From Amorphus orientalis (GTDB lineage Bacteria; Pseudomonadota; Alphaproteobacteria; Rhizobiales; Amorphaceae), in NCBI RefSeq assembly GCF_030814015.1, contig NZ_JAUSUL010000002.1, forward strand, positions 434,001 to 498,000: 64,000 nt of DNA. The letters run 5' to 3'. The position numbers were made by a program, and so were the translations under genes. Below the pieces are notes generated by a model that had not been told where the DNA came from, did not search any database, and worked only from the letters and a program-made list of their open reading frames with translations. Below are positions 1 to 8,553 of the stretch, piece after piece (the first letter of the stretch is position 1; every line of letters begins with the position of its first letter).

Positions 1-2592
1 TTCACGCTCAAAGATTACCAGGAAGATGCCGTCAAGGACGTGCTCGAGAACATCAAGGACGCGTCGATGTTCTGGCACGATCGGCAAAGGAAAACGGCTT
101 TCTCACTGACTGCGACCACCGGGGCCGGCAAGACTGTCATGGCCGCAGCTGTGTTTGAGGCGCTGTTTCATGGCGACGACAATTTCGACTTCGAGCCCGA
201 TCCCGGCGCGGTCGTGATCTGGTTCAGCGATGACCCCGCGCTGAACGCTCAGTCGCATTTCCGTTTGCGTGAAGCATCCGACCGTCTGACGCTGTCGGAT
301 CTTGTCATCGTGCAGAACACCTTCAATCGCGAGAAGCTCGAGGCCGGCAAGGTTTACTTTTTGAACACGCAGAAGCTGAGCAAATCGAGCCTGCTGGTTC
401 GCGGCCACGATCCCGACGATCCGGGTGTCGAGACAGACGCCCGTCAGACCGTGATGCCCGACATGCGCGCATTCACGATCTGGGACACGATCCAGAACAC
501 CATCGAGGACCCGGATCTGACTCTCTACCTCGTCCTCGACGAGGCACATCGCGGCATGAAGGCCTCGGGCGGTACCGGCGGTAGCGAAAAGCCAACCATC
601 GTGAAGCGGCTGATCAACGGATACGGCTCGGTGCCCGGCATCCCGATTGTCCTAGGCATCTCGGCGACGGTCGAACGCTTCAACGCCGCCATGGCCGACA
701 TGCAGGGCCGAGCCACGCTTCCCAACGTGATGGTCGACTCTGGCAAGGTGCAAGCCTCAGGCCTGCTGAAGGATACGATCATTCTCGATGTGCCCAACGA
801 GGTCGGCCAGTTCGATACCGTTCTGGTCCGGCGCGGCATCGACAAACTAAAAGAGATCACGGCTGCGTGGCAGGGGTATGTAAAGCAGCAGGACAATGCG
901 GATACTGTAGCGCCGCTGATGGTTCTGCAGGTACCGAACTCACCAGATCACGACGAGATCGGTCGTGCGCTCGATACGATCTATGAGCGATGGCCCGAAC
1001 TCGGCGACGACGCCGTGGCTCACGTATTCGGAGATCACACGACCCAGACGTTCGGCAGCCACTCGATTTCCTACATTTCCCCGGAGCGTGTGCAGGAGTC
1101 GACCTGGGTGCGCGTTCTGATCGCCAAGGACGCGATCAGCACTGGCTGGGACTGTCCGAGGGCGGAGGTGATGGTGTCGTTCCGCCCCGCCAAGGACAGA
1201 ACGCACATTACGCAGCTTCTCGGCCGCATGGTCCGCACACCGCTCGCGAGGAGGATACCGGGCAATGAGCGGCTGAACGCCGTTGATTGCCTTTTGCCGT
1301 TCTTCGACGCGCAGTCGGTGAAGGATGTAGCCAGGGCGCTCATGGCCGGCGGTGACGTGGGCGAAGAGCTCCCGGGCCGGCGGGTATTGATCAATCCGGA
1401 CGAGATGAAGCCGAACCCGACGCTTCCGCAGGCGGTCTGGGACAAGCTGCTTTCGCTCCCATCGCAATCGCTTCCGAAGCGACAGTCAAAGCCTGTGAAG
1501 CGGCTGACCTCGCTGGCCCACGAACTTGCTGCTGACGGGCTCCTTCCGGAAGCCGGCAAGAAGGCTCACGCCGAGATGCACAAGGTGCTAAACGCCGCGC
1601 GGGAGCGCTATAAGTCGGAGATCGCGAACGCGCGCAAGACCGTGCTCACGGTCGAAGGCAAGAGCCTCAAAGCCGATCTGGACACTCGCGAGATGTCGTT
1701 TGATGACTTCCTAGAGGCTGCAGATTTCGCGGTGATCGATGATGCATACCGCCGGTCAGGGCGCGCCATTAGTCCGGATCTTGGAAATACCTACAGCGAA
1801 GCTCTCGCGAAGGCCGATAGTGAGGAGGATGACCTGGAAGCCGCGCTAATCGAGGCGCGCGTCACGGTCGCTGCGCTCGGCCTCGTCCCGGAAGTAAAGG
1901 AGTACTTAGAGGCGGAGGCGGAGATCCTCGCGAACAAGTGGCTCGCGGAGTACCGGGTCCAGATCAAAAGCCTCTCGGACGAGCGTAAGGATGTCTATCA
2001 ACAGATCAGTCAGATGAGTGCGCATCCTCAGGATTTTTATCTAGCGAAGCCAACTTCGTGGATGCAGCCCACTACTGCCCGAGACGCGGATGGGGCGGAG
2101 ACCCCTTTACCACGCTTCGAGCGGCACTTGATGTGCGCCGCGGACGGTATGTTCCCAGAGGACTTTACATCTTCGTGGGAAGGAGACGTCGTGTCCGTAG
2201 AGCTGAAGCGCGCGGGAACGATCGCTTGGTATCGAAATCCATCTCGCGCGAGCCAGGACTCCCTCGGCGTGACCTACGAAGATGGAGGGGACGTCAAGAT
2301 CATGCGACCCGACTTTATCTTCTTCGCTGAGCTAGCAGATGGGTCTATTGCCGCTGATATTGTTGACCCACACGGGACGCAGTTTAGTGATTCAATACCA
2401 AAACTGATAGGACTTGCACGGTACGCTGAGAGCCATGGAAGTGTTTACCGGCGGATCGAATCAATTGCTAAGGTCGGTGATCGGTATCGTGTGCTCGACC
2501 TTACCGAGCCGTCAGTCCGGTCTGCGGTAAAAGACGCGAGTTCAACGGCAGCTCTCTTCTCAAGTAGCGTGGCAACAGACTTAATCTCCTGA
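1..2592 (+). CDS. DEAD/DEAH-box helicase of a type III-like restriction system, 5'-truncated by the window edge
   Basis: The reading frame is open from base 1, so the first residues lie outside the window; 863 residues are visible. Helicase motifs appear in order: Walker A (TTGAGKT, about residue 40), DEAH (about 180) and motif VI (QLLGRMVRTP, about 405), the arrangement of Res-type superfamily 2 translocases. The C-terminal part has RPDF followed by DIVDPHG near residue 787, which looks like a PD-(D/E)xK nuclease core with altered catalytic residues. A likely role is the ATP-dependent restriction subunit of a phage-defence system whose methyltransferase would be upstream, outside the window. 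The gene sits beside the 3' end of a tRNA and its codon use looks less G+C-biased than the rest, both suggesting an island. It could instead be a stand-alone helicase-nuclease. Confidence 0.8.
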   Translation, partial: FTLKDYQEDAVKDVLENIKDASMFWHDRQRKTAFSLTATTGAGKTVMAAAVFEALFHGDDNFDFEPDPGAVVIWFSDDPALNAQSHFRLREASDRLTLSDLVIVQNTFNREKLEAGKVYFLNTQKLSKSSLLVRGHDPDDPGVETDARQTVMPDMRAFTIWDTIQNTIEDPDLTLYLVLDEAHRGMKASGGTGGSEKPTIVKRLINGYGSVPGIPIVLGISATVERFNAAMADMQGRATLPNVMVDSGKVQASGLLKDTIILDVPNEVGQFDTVLVRRGIDKLKEITAAWQGYVKQQDNADTVAPLMVLQVPNSPDHDEIGRALDTIYERWPELGDDAVAHVFGDHTTQTFGSHSISYISPERVQESTWVRVLIAKDAISTGWDCPRAEVMVSFRPAKDRTHITQLLGRMVRTPLARRIPGNERLNAVDCLLPFFDAQSVKDVARALMAGGDVGEELPGRRVLINPDEMKPNPTLPQAVWDKLLSLPSQSLPKRQSKPVKRLTSLAHELAADGLLPEAGKKAHAEMHKVLNAARERYKSEIANARKTVLTVEGKSLKADLDTREMSFDDFLEAADFAVIDDAYRRSGRAISPDLGNTYSEALAKADSEEDDLEAALIEARVTVAALGLVPEVKEYLEAEAEILANKWLAEYRVQIKSLSDERKDVYQQISQMSAHPQDFYLAKPTSWMQPTTARDADGAETPLPRFERHLMCAADGMFPEDFTSSWEGDVVSVELKRAGTIAWYRNPSRASQDSLGVTYEDGGDVKIMRPDFIFFAELADGSIAADIVDPHGTQFSDSIPKLIGLARYAESHGSVYRRIESIAKVGDRYRVLDLTEPSVRSAVKDASSTAALFSSSVATDLIS

Positions 2593-2688
2593 AAACTCGC
2601 AATTCGAGCAAAGGGGCATCTCCGCGTCCTTCACAGCAGGCGCGTCGGCCGTCGGTCGAAAGGCCAAGGGTGCTTCAACCCGCGCAGC

Positions 2689-2772
2689 GTGTTGCATCCG
2701 TGTTGCATGGACCTGTTTGCAACAGATGCAAATGCTAGGAAATCTGCGAAATCTGACGCAACAAGTTGCAAC
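2689..2772. repeat. cluster of TTGCA/TGCAA motifs beside the tRNA-Met 3' end
   Basis: GTGTTGCAT occurs at 2689-2697 and again at 2700-2708, exactly 11 bp apart. TTGCA/TGCAA recurs at 2717-2722 and 2727-2731, and the palindrome GTTGCAAC lies at 2765-2772. All lie in the roughly 240-bp gap between the helicase gene and the tRNA. Helically spaced short repeats next to a tRNA 3' end are what recombinase arm sites can look like, but no integrase gene is visible here, so this is inference. Confidence 0.4.
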
Positions 2773-2836
2773 ACGAGATTGCGCCGATCCCGGCGCCATC
2801 TTCCCGAAAAAAACCAATTATTTCAAAGGATTGGTG

Positions 2837-2913
2837 TGGTAGCGGAGGAGGGACTTGAACCCCCGACACGCGGATTATGATTCCGCTGCTCTAACCAACT
2901 GAGCTACTCCGCC
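2837..2913 (-). tRNA. tRNA-Met (CAT), elongator type
   Basis: The reverse strand folds as a complete 77-nt tRNA including an encoded CCA. It has a 7-bp acceptor stem starting GGCGGAG with a G-U pair at the end, a D-arm AGCTCAGTTGGTTAGAGC, an anticodon stem GCGGA/TCCGC around the loop ATCATAA giving anticodon CAT, and a T-arm with GGTTCAAGTCC. The overall sequence matches alphaproteobacterial elongator tRNA-Met rather than initiator tRNA. A lysidine-modified tRNA-Ile2 also has CAT and is the alternative. Its 3' end faces the helicase gene, the usual side for tRNA-targeted integration. Confidence 0.93.
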
Positions 2914-3161
2914 CCAGGGCCGGAAGGCCGCTGCCTTCACGTCGTGCGGCGGCCGCTCAGCGGCACGTCGAGGCGGAAGACGGGGAAGCGACGGCGGCGG
3001 CGGGCCGCAGCCATGTCGCGAGGCGCTAATAACGCGATCGAGCCCCTTCTTGTCAAGGCGAAGGATCGCGCGGTTGTGGAGTTCCGGCCGGCGGCCTCTG
3101 TCGGGTCATTCCGGCGCCGCGTGGGGCGGCACAGGGCCGCGCCCGGGCCCCGGCGCGCGCC

Positions 3162-3848
3162 TTACTGCTTGCGGAAGGTCAGGAGGTCGAACAGGCCGGC
3201 GGGCTTGGCGTCCTCGCGGCTGATCAGCTCCAGCGATTTGGAGCCGAGCACGCCGTCGATCTTCATGGACGGGTTCCAGCCCAGCCGGGTTGCGAACGGC
3301 GTCAGCACCCGGTCGCTCAGCGTCCAGGGGAATTTCTCCGCCCGGAAATGGCTGCAGATCACGACATGGCCGCCGGGACGCACGACCCGGGCGAGTTCCT
3401 CCATCACCTGGGCGGCGTCGGGCACGGCGGTGATGGTGAACATGCACACCGCGCCGTCGAAGGCGCCGTCGGCGAAGGCGAGCTGGGAGAGGTCCATCTC
3501 GTGCACGCCGGTGACGTTGGTGAGCCGCTCCTTGGCGATCTTCTCGTTCGCCCGCTTCAGCATATCGTGGGAGAGGTCCACGCCGGTGATGCGGACGTTG
3601 GAGGTGTAGTCGGGCAGGGCGAGCCCGGTGCCCACGCCCGCTTCCAGGAAGTGGCCGCCGATGGAGTTGACCTTGGCGACCGCCGCCTTGCGGCCGAGCG
3701 CGGTGGGCGCGGCCAGCAGTGTGTAGACCGGGGCCCAGCGGGCATAGGCCGAGCGCACCATCTCGCCGTCGATGGCGACATCGGATCCTCCGGCGCCGGC
3801 GCCGACGGGGGCGCCAGTGCGGACGCGGGAGCGATGGGGATCGGTCAT
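3162..3848 (-). CDS. pmtA: PmtA-type phosphatidylethanolamine N-methyltransferase
   Basis: This 228-residue class I SAM-dependent methyltransferase has motif I EAGVGTGLALPDY near residue 69, a GVDLSHDML acidic loop, and the post-motif AVPDAAQVMEELARVVRPGGH. The lead-in SAYARWAPVY and the run from GVGTGL to PDY match rhizobial PmtA, which methylates phosphatidylethanolamine stepwise towards phosphatidylcholine at the inner membrane. About 30 residues precede the usual PmtA start, and a later start at the Met before VRSAYARW is possible. It lies 64 bp downstream of mnmA on the same strand. An ubiquinone or other small-molecule methyltransferase of the same fold is the main alternative. Confidence 0.75.
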   Translation of the reverse strand: MTDPHRSRVRTGAPVGAGAGGSDVAIDGEMVRSAYARWAPVYTLLAAPTALGRKAAVAKVNSIGGHFLEAGVGTGLALPDYTSNVRITGVDLSHDMLKRANEKIAKERLTNVTGVHEMDLSQLAFADGAFDGAVCMFTITAVPDAAQVMEELARVVRPGGHVVICSHFRAEKFPWTLSDRVLTPFATRLGWNPSMKIDGVLGSKSLELISREDAKPAGLFDLLTFRKQ

Positions 3849-3912
3849 GGGGGCCTCTTGGCGGTTCGGCGATCGGATGCGGGAGAAGGCGAACGGGTGA
3901 CGGAATGGGCGG

Positions 3913-5094
3913 TCAGGGTGCGAGCGCGAAGGCGTCCCGGCTCTGCTGCTTCAGACGGTCGGTCGTCGGCGTGCGGTCGATGACGCCGCCACCGAGCACC
4001 CGTGCAGGGCCCTCGGGCGCGTCATAGAAGACGCAGGCCTGTCCGGGTGCGACGCCCGTTTCCGGCGACAGCAGCTCGACCTGGGGCCGGCCGTCGGCGT
4101 CGAGAGTCAGAAGGGCAGGCACCGGCGGTCGGGTGGAGCGGACCCGGGCGTGAAGCTCGACCCCGTCCGGGCCGATCGTGTCCAGGGCCTGGTCGCCGAG
4201 CCAGTTGAAGCTGCGCAGCGCGATCCGGCGCGTCTCCAGTGCCATCTTCGGCCCGACGACGACCCGCTGGGCGTCCGCGTCGAGCCCGACCACGTAGAGC
4301 GGCTCACCCACGGCGAGACCCAGTCCGCGGCGCTGGCCGACGGTGTAGTGGATGATGCCGTCGTGGCGGCCGAGCACCCGACCGTCCACGTGGACGATGT
4401 CGCCAGGCTCGACCGCGCCCGGCCGCAGCCGCTCGATCACGTCGGCATAGCGCCCGGTCGGCACGAAGCAGATGTCCTGGCTGTCGGCCTTGTCGGCGAC
4501 GGGCAGGCCGAGTTCGGCGGCCAGTTCGCGCGTTTCCGGCTTGGTCATGCCGCCGAGCGGAAAGCGCAGGAAATCGAGCTGCTCCTGGGTGGTGGCGTAG
4601 AGGAAGTAGCTCTGGTCGCGTTCGGCATCGACCGGGCGATAGAGGGCGCGGTGGGCGCCGTTCTGCCGGCTGGCCACGTAGTGCCCGGTTGCGAGCGCAT
4701 CGGCGCCGAGCGTCTTCGCGGTCTCCAGAAGATCGGAGAACTTGACCGACTGGTTGCAGGAGATGCAGGGCACCGGGGTCTCGCCGTGCAGGTAGGAATC
4801 GGCGAACTGCTCGATCACGCTTTCGCGGAACCGGTCCTCGTAGTTCAGGACGTAGTGGGAGATCCCGAGCGCCTCGGCCACCCGCCGGGCGTCGTGAATG
4901 TCCTGGCCCGCGCAGCAGGCGCCCTTGCGGTGGGTCGCCGCGCCGTGGTCGTAGAGCTGGAGGGTGACGCCCACCACCTCGTAGCCTTCCCTGGCGAGAA
5001 GCCCGGCCACGACCGACGAATCGACGCCGCCCGACATCGCCACGACGATGCGGGTGTCCTCCGGCCGGCCCGGCAGATCCATGCTGTTCGTCAT
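3913..5094 (-). CDS. mnmA: tRNA-specific 2-thiouridylase MnmA
   Basis: The enzyme makes 2-thiouridine at wobble position 34 of tRNA-Glu, -Gln and -Lys, activating the base with ATP and receiving sulfur from a relay. The 393-residue product has the PP-loop SGGVDSS at residues 21-27. The catalytic cysteine pair is Cys113 in SCNQSVKF and Cys209 in DICFVPTG, with GHY and the D-x-x-Q-S-Y-F-L segment between them. Length is normal for the family. Upstream is a long divergent gap leading to sciP; downstream is the pmtA-like gene. Confidence 0.95.
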   Translation of the reverse strand: MTNSMDLPGRPEDTRIVVAMSGGVDSSVVAGLLAREGYEVVGVTLQLYDHGAATHRKGACCAGQDIHDARRVAEALGISHYVLNYEDRFRESVIEQFADSYLHGETPVPCISCNQSVKFSDLLETAKTLGADALATGHYVASRQNGAHRALYRPVDAERDQSYFLYATTQEQLDFLRFPLGGMTKPETRELAAELGLPVADKADSQDICFVPTGRYADVIERLRPGAVEPGDIVHVDGRVLGRHDGIIHYTVGQRRGLGLAVGEPLYVVGLDADAQRVVVGPKMALETRRIALRSFNWLGDQALDTIGPDGVELHARVRSTRPPVPALLTLDADGRPQVELLSPETGVAPGQACVFYDAPEGPARVLGGGVIDRTPTTDRLKQQSRDAFALAP

Positions 5095-5487
5095 GCCACG
5101 AACCCGTCACTGCTGATTGGATCGCGCCGCCCAAGTCTCGACGCGGCGCACGCGATCACGGTCAAATTCCCTTGCGGAAAGCGGCGGTTCCTGTGTGCCC
5201 GCTCCGTTTCGTCCGGCCCGCTACGCAACGTCCAACCCGGGACGGACGAAAAAGTTGCACGGGCCGCGCGGTCGGACGGTCCGGGCGTAAGCGGTTCGAT
5301 TGCCGCCGCGCCGGATCGCCGGAAGGCGCCACCGCCTCGATCAATCCGCATACTCACCACGCGATTATGGCCAATTGACGTAAGCGATCCAACCGTCCGC
5401 GACAACTCCCCGCCGTTTCCGGCGGGCCGGGCACGGGCGCCGAGGCTCCGCCGCGGCGGGCCGGCGTCAACCAAGTATTCGTTATAG
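5095..5487. other. noncoding gap between mnmA and sciP
   Basis: This part of the divergent intergenic region shows no credible coding frame. Short frames on either strand lack recognisable domains and start signals. Its only clear content lies at the right end, where the CtrA-like array begins. It must also carry the mnmA promoter, which I cannot place. Confidence 0.5.
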
Positions 5488-5524
5488 TTACTCAATTCTT
5501 AGCCCGCGCTTAGCTTATTCTTAA
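5488..5524 (+). promoter_or_regulatory. four tandem CtrA-like half-sites in phase
   Basis: TTAC (5488), TTAG (5499), TTAG (5510) and TTAA (5521) are each separated by exactly 7 bases, so they repeat every 11 bp on one DNA face. The known alphaproteobacterial CtrA box is TTAA-N7-TTAA; overlapping half-sites here make three successive near-matches. They end 59 bp before the sciP start codon, where an activator could contact RNA polymerase. A GANTC methylation site (5577-5581) lies just before the start codon. Confidence 0.7.
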
Positions 5525-5583
5525 AGCCCGGTAGGGCATATGGAAACTCAGTTGGGTCAGGTGTGTGTGAGTACGAGAGTCGA

Positions 5584-5859
5584 ATGACCGAACATGTGTC
5601 TCCGCGTTACCGGTATGTCATTGGACCGGATGGAACGCCTTTGACTTTGGCGGATCTGCCTCCGCCGGACACCAAACGTTGGGTGATCCGGCGAAAGGCG
5701 GAAGTCGTCGCCGCCGTTCGCGGCGGCCTCCTGTCCCTCGAAGAAGCGTGCGAGCGCTATACTTTGACGGTCGAGGAGTTCCTGTCCTGGAACTCGCTGA
5801 TCGACCGTCATGGCCTCGCGGGATTGAGAGCGACCAAGGTTCAGGACTACCGGGTCTAG
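5584..5859 (+). CDS. sciP: SciP, CtrA inhibitor (DUF1153)
   Basis: The 91-residue product matches the DUF1153/SciP family across its length: RYVIGPDGTPLTLADLPPP, RRKAEVVAAVRGGLLSLEEAC and SWNSLIDRHGLAGLRATKVQ. The middle is a helix-turn-helix-like region. In Caulobacter SciP is a late-cell-cycle factor that represses CtrA-activated promoters and is itself produced from a CtrA-dependent promoter. ATG 5584 was chosen because family members begin a few residues before the RYVIGPDG block; an upstream in-frame GTG would add seven unconserved residues. It stands alone, with a hairpin downstream before the convergent ybaK-like gene. Confidence 0.92.
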   Translation: MTEHVSPRYRYVIGPDGTPLTLADLPPPDTKRWVIRRKAEVVAAVRGGLLSLEEACERYTLTVEEFLSWNSLIDRHGLAGLRATKVQDYRV

Positions 5860-5892
5860 AGCTTGTCCCGTTCTGATCGGGATTGAAAACGT

Positions 5893-5951
5893 CTTGTCCC
5901 GGCCCGGTCCCAGCGATCGGGCCGGGACAGGCATTTCCGGGCCTTTTTTCC
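5893..5951. terminator. strong hairpin between convergent sciP and ybaK-like genes
   Basis: TGTCCCGGCCCG (5895-5906) pairs perfectly with CGGGCCGGGACA (5918-5929). A T-run follows at 5946-5951 on the plus strand, and a TTTT lies shortly after the stem on the minus strand. It sits between the ends of two convergent genes, so it may stop transcription both ways. The T-tract is not immediately next to the stem, which lowers confidence. Confidence 0.5.
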
Positions 5952-5971
5952 GGCAGGTCCGGTCGGGCGCG

Positions 5972-6463
5972 TCAGCTGTCCGGCGTGACCTCGATCACGG
6001 TGGCGTTGCTCGCGTCGCGCAGGGCGGCGGGGGCGACGGAGAACACCGCATTCGGCGTGCCGGCTGCCGCCCAGACCACGTCGTAATCGAGCAGGGACCG
6101 GTCCATGTAGACGGGAATCGCGGCCTCGTGGCCGATCGGCGGAATGCCGCCGATGGCGAAACCCGTCTCCGCACGGACGAAGTCCGCGTCGGGCCGGGCC
6201 AGCTTCTCGCCGATCCGTCGGCCGACGGAGGCTTCGTGCACCCGGTTGGTCCCGGACACGAGCAGCAGAAGCGGGCGGCCGCTGTCCTTTCCTCGGAAGA
6301 CCAGCGATTTCACGATCTGGGCCACGCCGGTGCCACAGGCCGCCGCCGCCTCCTCGGCGGTGCGGGTGGAGGCGGGCATCACCCTGACCTCGATGTCCAG
6401 ACCTGCGGCGCGTGCCGCATCGGCAACCCGCAGGGCACTTGCCGGAAGCGTGTCTTCACTCAT
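5972..6463 (-). CDS. YbaK/EbsC-type aminoacyl-tRNA deacylase
   Basis: The 163-residue product is a free-standing YbaK-fold protein. It has the putative catalytic lysine in QIVKSLVF (Lys52), the SGTNRV segment and a GFAIGGIPPIGH loop. Such proteins hydrolyse mischarged aminoacyl-tRNAs in trans, often on tRNA-Pro or tRNA-Cys. The start overlaps the stop of the metallophosphoesterase gene (ATGA), indicating translational coupling. The ProS in this window lacks the editing insertion, so a trans-editing partner would make sense, but which mischarged tRNA this one acts on cannot be told from sequence. Confidence 0.85.
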   Translation of the reverse strand: MSEDTLPASALRVADAARAAGLDIEVRVMPASTRTAEEAAAACGTGVAQIVKSLVFRGKDSGRPLLLLVSGTNRVHEASVGRRIGEKLARPDADFVRAETGFAIGGIPPIGHEAAIPVYMDRSLLDYDVVWAAAGTPNAVFSVAPAALRDASNATVIEVTPDS

Positions 6464-7428
6464 TCCGATGTCACCATGTCGACGGCCTTCTCCTGCGCGT
6501 CCTTGTCCCGGATCACCCTGCCGGCGCGATAGAGCATCCGGCGGTCGATCTCCGCAACCGGGGCGGTCGGGCCGGACAGGCCCCATTCGACCATCTCGCA
6601 GTCCCAGGCGCCGGCTTCGCCGGTGACCGAAAACAGGTTGTAGGCCGCGCCGTTGGCGTGGCCGGCATTCGACGCCGCGGGCACGCCGATCACCGGAAGG
6701 GAACCGATCCAGTCGATCGAGCGGCGGTGGGTATGGCCGTGGAGGACGAGTTCCGCGCCTGCCTTGCGCACGGCCTCGCGGAAGCGCGAACCGCCGACCA
6801 GCCGCTTGTACCAGCTCGTCGAGCCGCGCACGGGCGGATGGTGAATCAGGACCACGCGGAAATAGCCGTGGTGGCCGAGGGCCTTCAGGCACTCCGTCAG
6901 CCGCTGGGCCTGGCTGGCGCCGAAGGTGCCGGTCGCCATGAACGGGCCCGTGGCGACGGCGCTCGACGTGCCGACGATGGCGACCGGGCCGCGGCGGCGG
7001 ACGAAGGGAAAGCGCTCGCCGGCGGCGGAGCGCGGCTTGTCGTCGTCGGTCATGTGATCGGCCCACGCCTGCCAGGCGCGCCCCAACGCACCCGGAACGT
7101 AGGCATCGTGGTTGCCCGGAATGACGGTCACGTCGCGGGAGGGGCCGAGCGCTTGCAGCCACTGGCGGGCGACGGATATTTCGGCCTTGAGCGCGAGGTT
7201 CACCAGATCGCCCGTGACGGCGATGTGATCGGGCGTTCGGGCCAGCATGTCGGCGACGAGGCGCTGCAGCGGCTCTTCCAGGTGCGAGCCCGACCTGTTT
7301 CGATGCCAGTTGACGTAGCCGATCATCCGCTTGGAGGCGAGTTCGCGCAGGCGGGGTTCGGGCAGGGGGCCGAGATGTGGGTCGGAGAGGTGGGCGAAGG
7401 TGAAGGCGGACGAATCGGTATCGGTCAT
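6460..7428 (-). CDS. calcineurin-like metallophosphoesterase
   Basis: The 322-residue protein carries the full dimetal phosphoesterase signature: HLSDPHLG near the N-terminus, VTGDLV, PGNHDAY, LIHHPP and HGHTH. The family hydrolyses phosphomonoesters or diesters; the substrate here is unknown. No signal peptide is seen, so it is probably cytoplasmic. The ATG at 7428 was chosen because it overlaps the upstream cupin gene's stop by four bases and begins just before the conserved core. Both flanking overlaps are ATGA type, so the three genes form one coupled operon. Confidence 0.88.
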   Translation of the reverse strand: MTDTDSSAFTFAHLSDPHLGPLPEPRLRELASKRMIGYVNWHRNRSGSHLEEPLQRLVADMLARTPDHIAVTGDLVNLALKAEISVARQWLQALGPSRDVTVIPGNHDAYVPGALGRAWQAWADHMTDDDKPRSAAGERFPFVRRRGPVAIVGTSSAVATGPFMATGTFGASQAQRLTECLKALGHHGYFRVVLIHHPPVRGSTSWYKRLVGGSRFREAVRKAGAELVLHGHTHRRSIDWIGSLPVIGVPAASNAGHANGAAYNLFSVTGEAGAWDCEMVEWGLSGPTAPVAEIDRRMLYRAGRVIRDKDAQEKAVDMVTSE

Positions 7429-7859
7429 TCCGTCGCAGACTTGTCTTTCAGGATGGTGGCGGAGGCGCCGGGCGGTGTCTGATCGATGACCAGCAGACGG
7501 GCGGGACCATCGCCCGTCCTGCCCAGATGCCATTGATCGATCACCTCGACGATCACGTCCCCGGTCTCGTAGTCGAAGCGCTCGCCCGTGAGCGTCTCCA
7601 CCGTAATGCGCCCTTCCAGCACGTAGGCGTAGCGCGCATAGGGATGCTTGTGCATGGCCAGGGACTCGTGGGCCGGTATCGTGTAGGTGCTCACGGTCAG
7701 TTCGGGATGCGGGGGAACGGTGATGGGCCGGCCCGATGCCGTTTCGGTCGTCTCCAGAACCTTTTTCACGACCACCGACCCGGGTTCCGCCATCAGAGAG
7801 GCGGACGACAGCAGTACGGCTCCGAGCGTGGCGGTCATGAGGTGCCAGGGTCTCGGCAT
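7425..7859 (-). CDS. secreted cupin-domain protein
   Basis: The 144-residue product starts with a signal-like segment (HLMTATLGAVLLSSASLMA, mature end near Ala-Glu). A single small beta-barrel follows, with PAHESLAMHKHPYARYAYVLEG, YETGDVIVE and WHLGRTG, typical of a cupin with His metal ligands. It is first in the operon and coupled to the phosphoesterase. The family is functionally diverse (binding, isomerase, dioxygenase), and no specific role can be given. Confidence 0.75.
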   Translation of the reverse strand: MPRPWHLMTATLGAVLLSSASLMAEPGSVVVKKVLETTETASGRPITVPPHPELTVSTYTIPAHESLAMHKHPYARYAYVLEGRITVETLTGERFDYETGDVIVEVIDQWHLGRTGDGPARLLVIDQTPPGASATILKDKSATE

Positions 7860-8033
7860 AGGGTCCTTTCCCTTCGGTCGATCCGGTTGACCGGATTTTC
7901 GACGCTTTCGGATGATTGGGCCAGCACTAATGATCGGGCAGGGTCCGGACCAACGCGGCAGCGGCCGTTCCGTTCGATGCCGAGCCGGCCGAGACAGACC
8001 GGCCGCCCGATTGTCCGAACCGAGGTCGCCCGA

Positions 8034-8531
8034 ATGGCCAGAACTCCGCCGTCCGCCTTCCGCCAGCATCTGCATGGCATCGCAGGCAAGAGCATTCTCG
8101 GTCTGCGCCACCGGCTGAAGAAAGGGGTCAGCCTCGGCGTGCGGGGGCTGGCCTTCTCGGACGCGGGAGAGGTGTTTCTGGTGCGCCACTCCTATCTGCC
8201 GGGGTTTCATCTGCCGGGCGGCGGCGTCGATCCGGGCGAGAGCGCCTATGCGGCGATGGTTCGCGAACTCAGGGAGGAGGGCAACCTGGAGCTCACAGAG
8301 CCCGGAGCGTTCTTCGGCTTCTATTTCAATCCGTCGCTGGGCAACCGCGACCACGTCGCCCTGTACGTGGCAAGGTCGGTCCGGCAGCCGGCGCCGCCAC
8401 GGGTGCCCAACTCCGAGATCCTGGAGGCGCGGTTCTTTGCCCTCGACGCGCTTCCCGACGAGACAACGCCGGCCACGCGCCGACGCCTTGCGGAGGTTCT
8501 GAAAGGCGCTCCGGTCTCCGAGCACTGGTAG
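8034..8531 (+). CDS. NUDIX hydrolase
   Basis: The 165-residue protein has the NUDIX box beginning at GGGVDPGE and ending RELREEGN, with LPGG just before it. The family cleaves nucleoside diphosphates linked to another moiety, using Mg2+. The residue normally Gly after REUxEEx is Asn here, which is tolerated in some members. The start at 8034 precedes a basic leader before VSLGVRGLAF. It is divergent from the cupin operon (7860-8033 is the shared promoter gap) and stands alone. Substrate unknown. Confidence 0.88.
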   Translation: MARTPPSAFRQHLHGIAGKSILGLRHRLKKGVSLGVRGLAFSDAGEVFLVRHSYLPGFHLPGGGVDPGESAYAAMVRELREEGNLELTEPGAFFGFYFNPSLGNRDHVALYVARSVRQPAPPRVPNSEILEARFFALDALPDETTPATRRRLAEVLKGAPVSEHW

Positions 8532-8553
8532 CCGCCCGGGCGGCGGCCGCCTG

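Noticed and set aside
2581-2817. 78-residue frame on the minus strand beside the helicase gene
   Set aside because: Cys-rich but without domain or start signal, and it runs over the repeats; chance is likelier.
2689-2880. Frame ending in EEGLEPPTRGL
   Set aside because: This is the familiar false translation of tRNA DNA on the opposite strand; a tRNA is clearly present.
4150-5487. Long frame opposite mnmA
   Set aside because: Shadow of mnmA codon usage, no motif.
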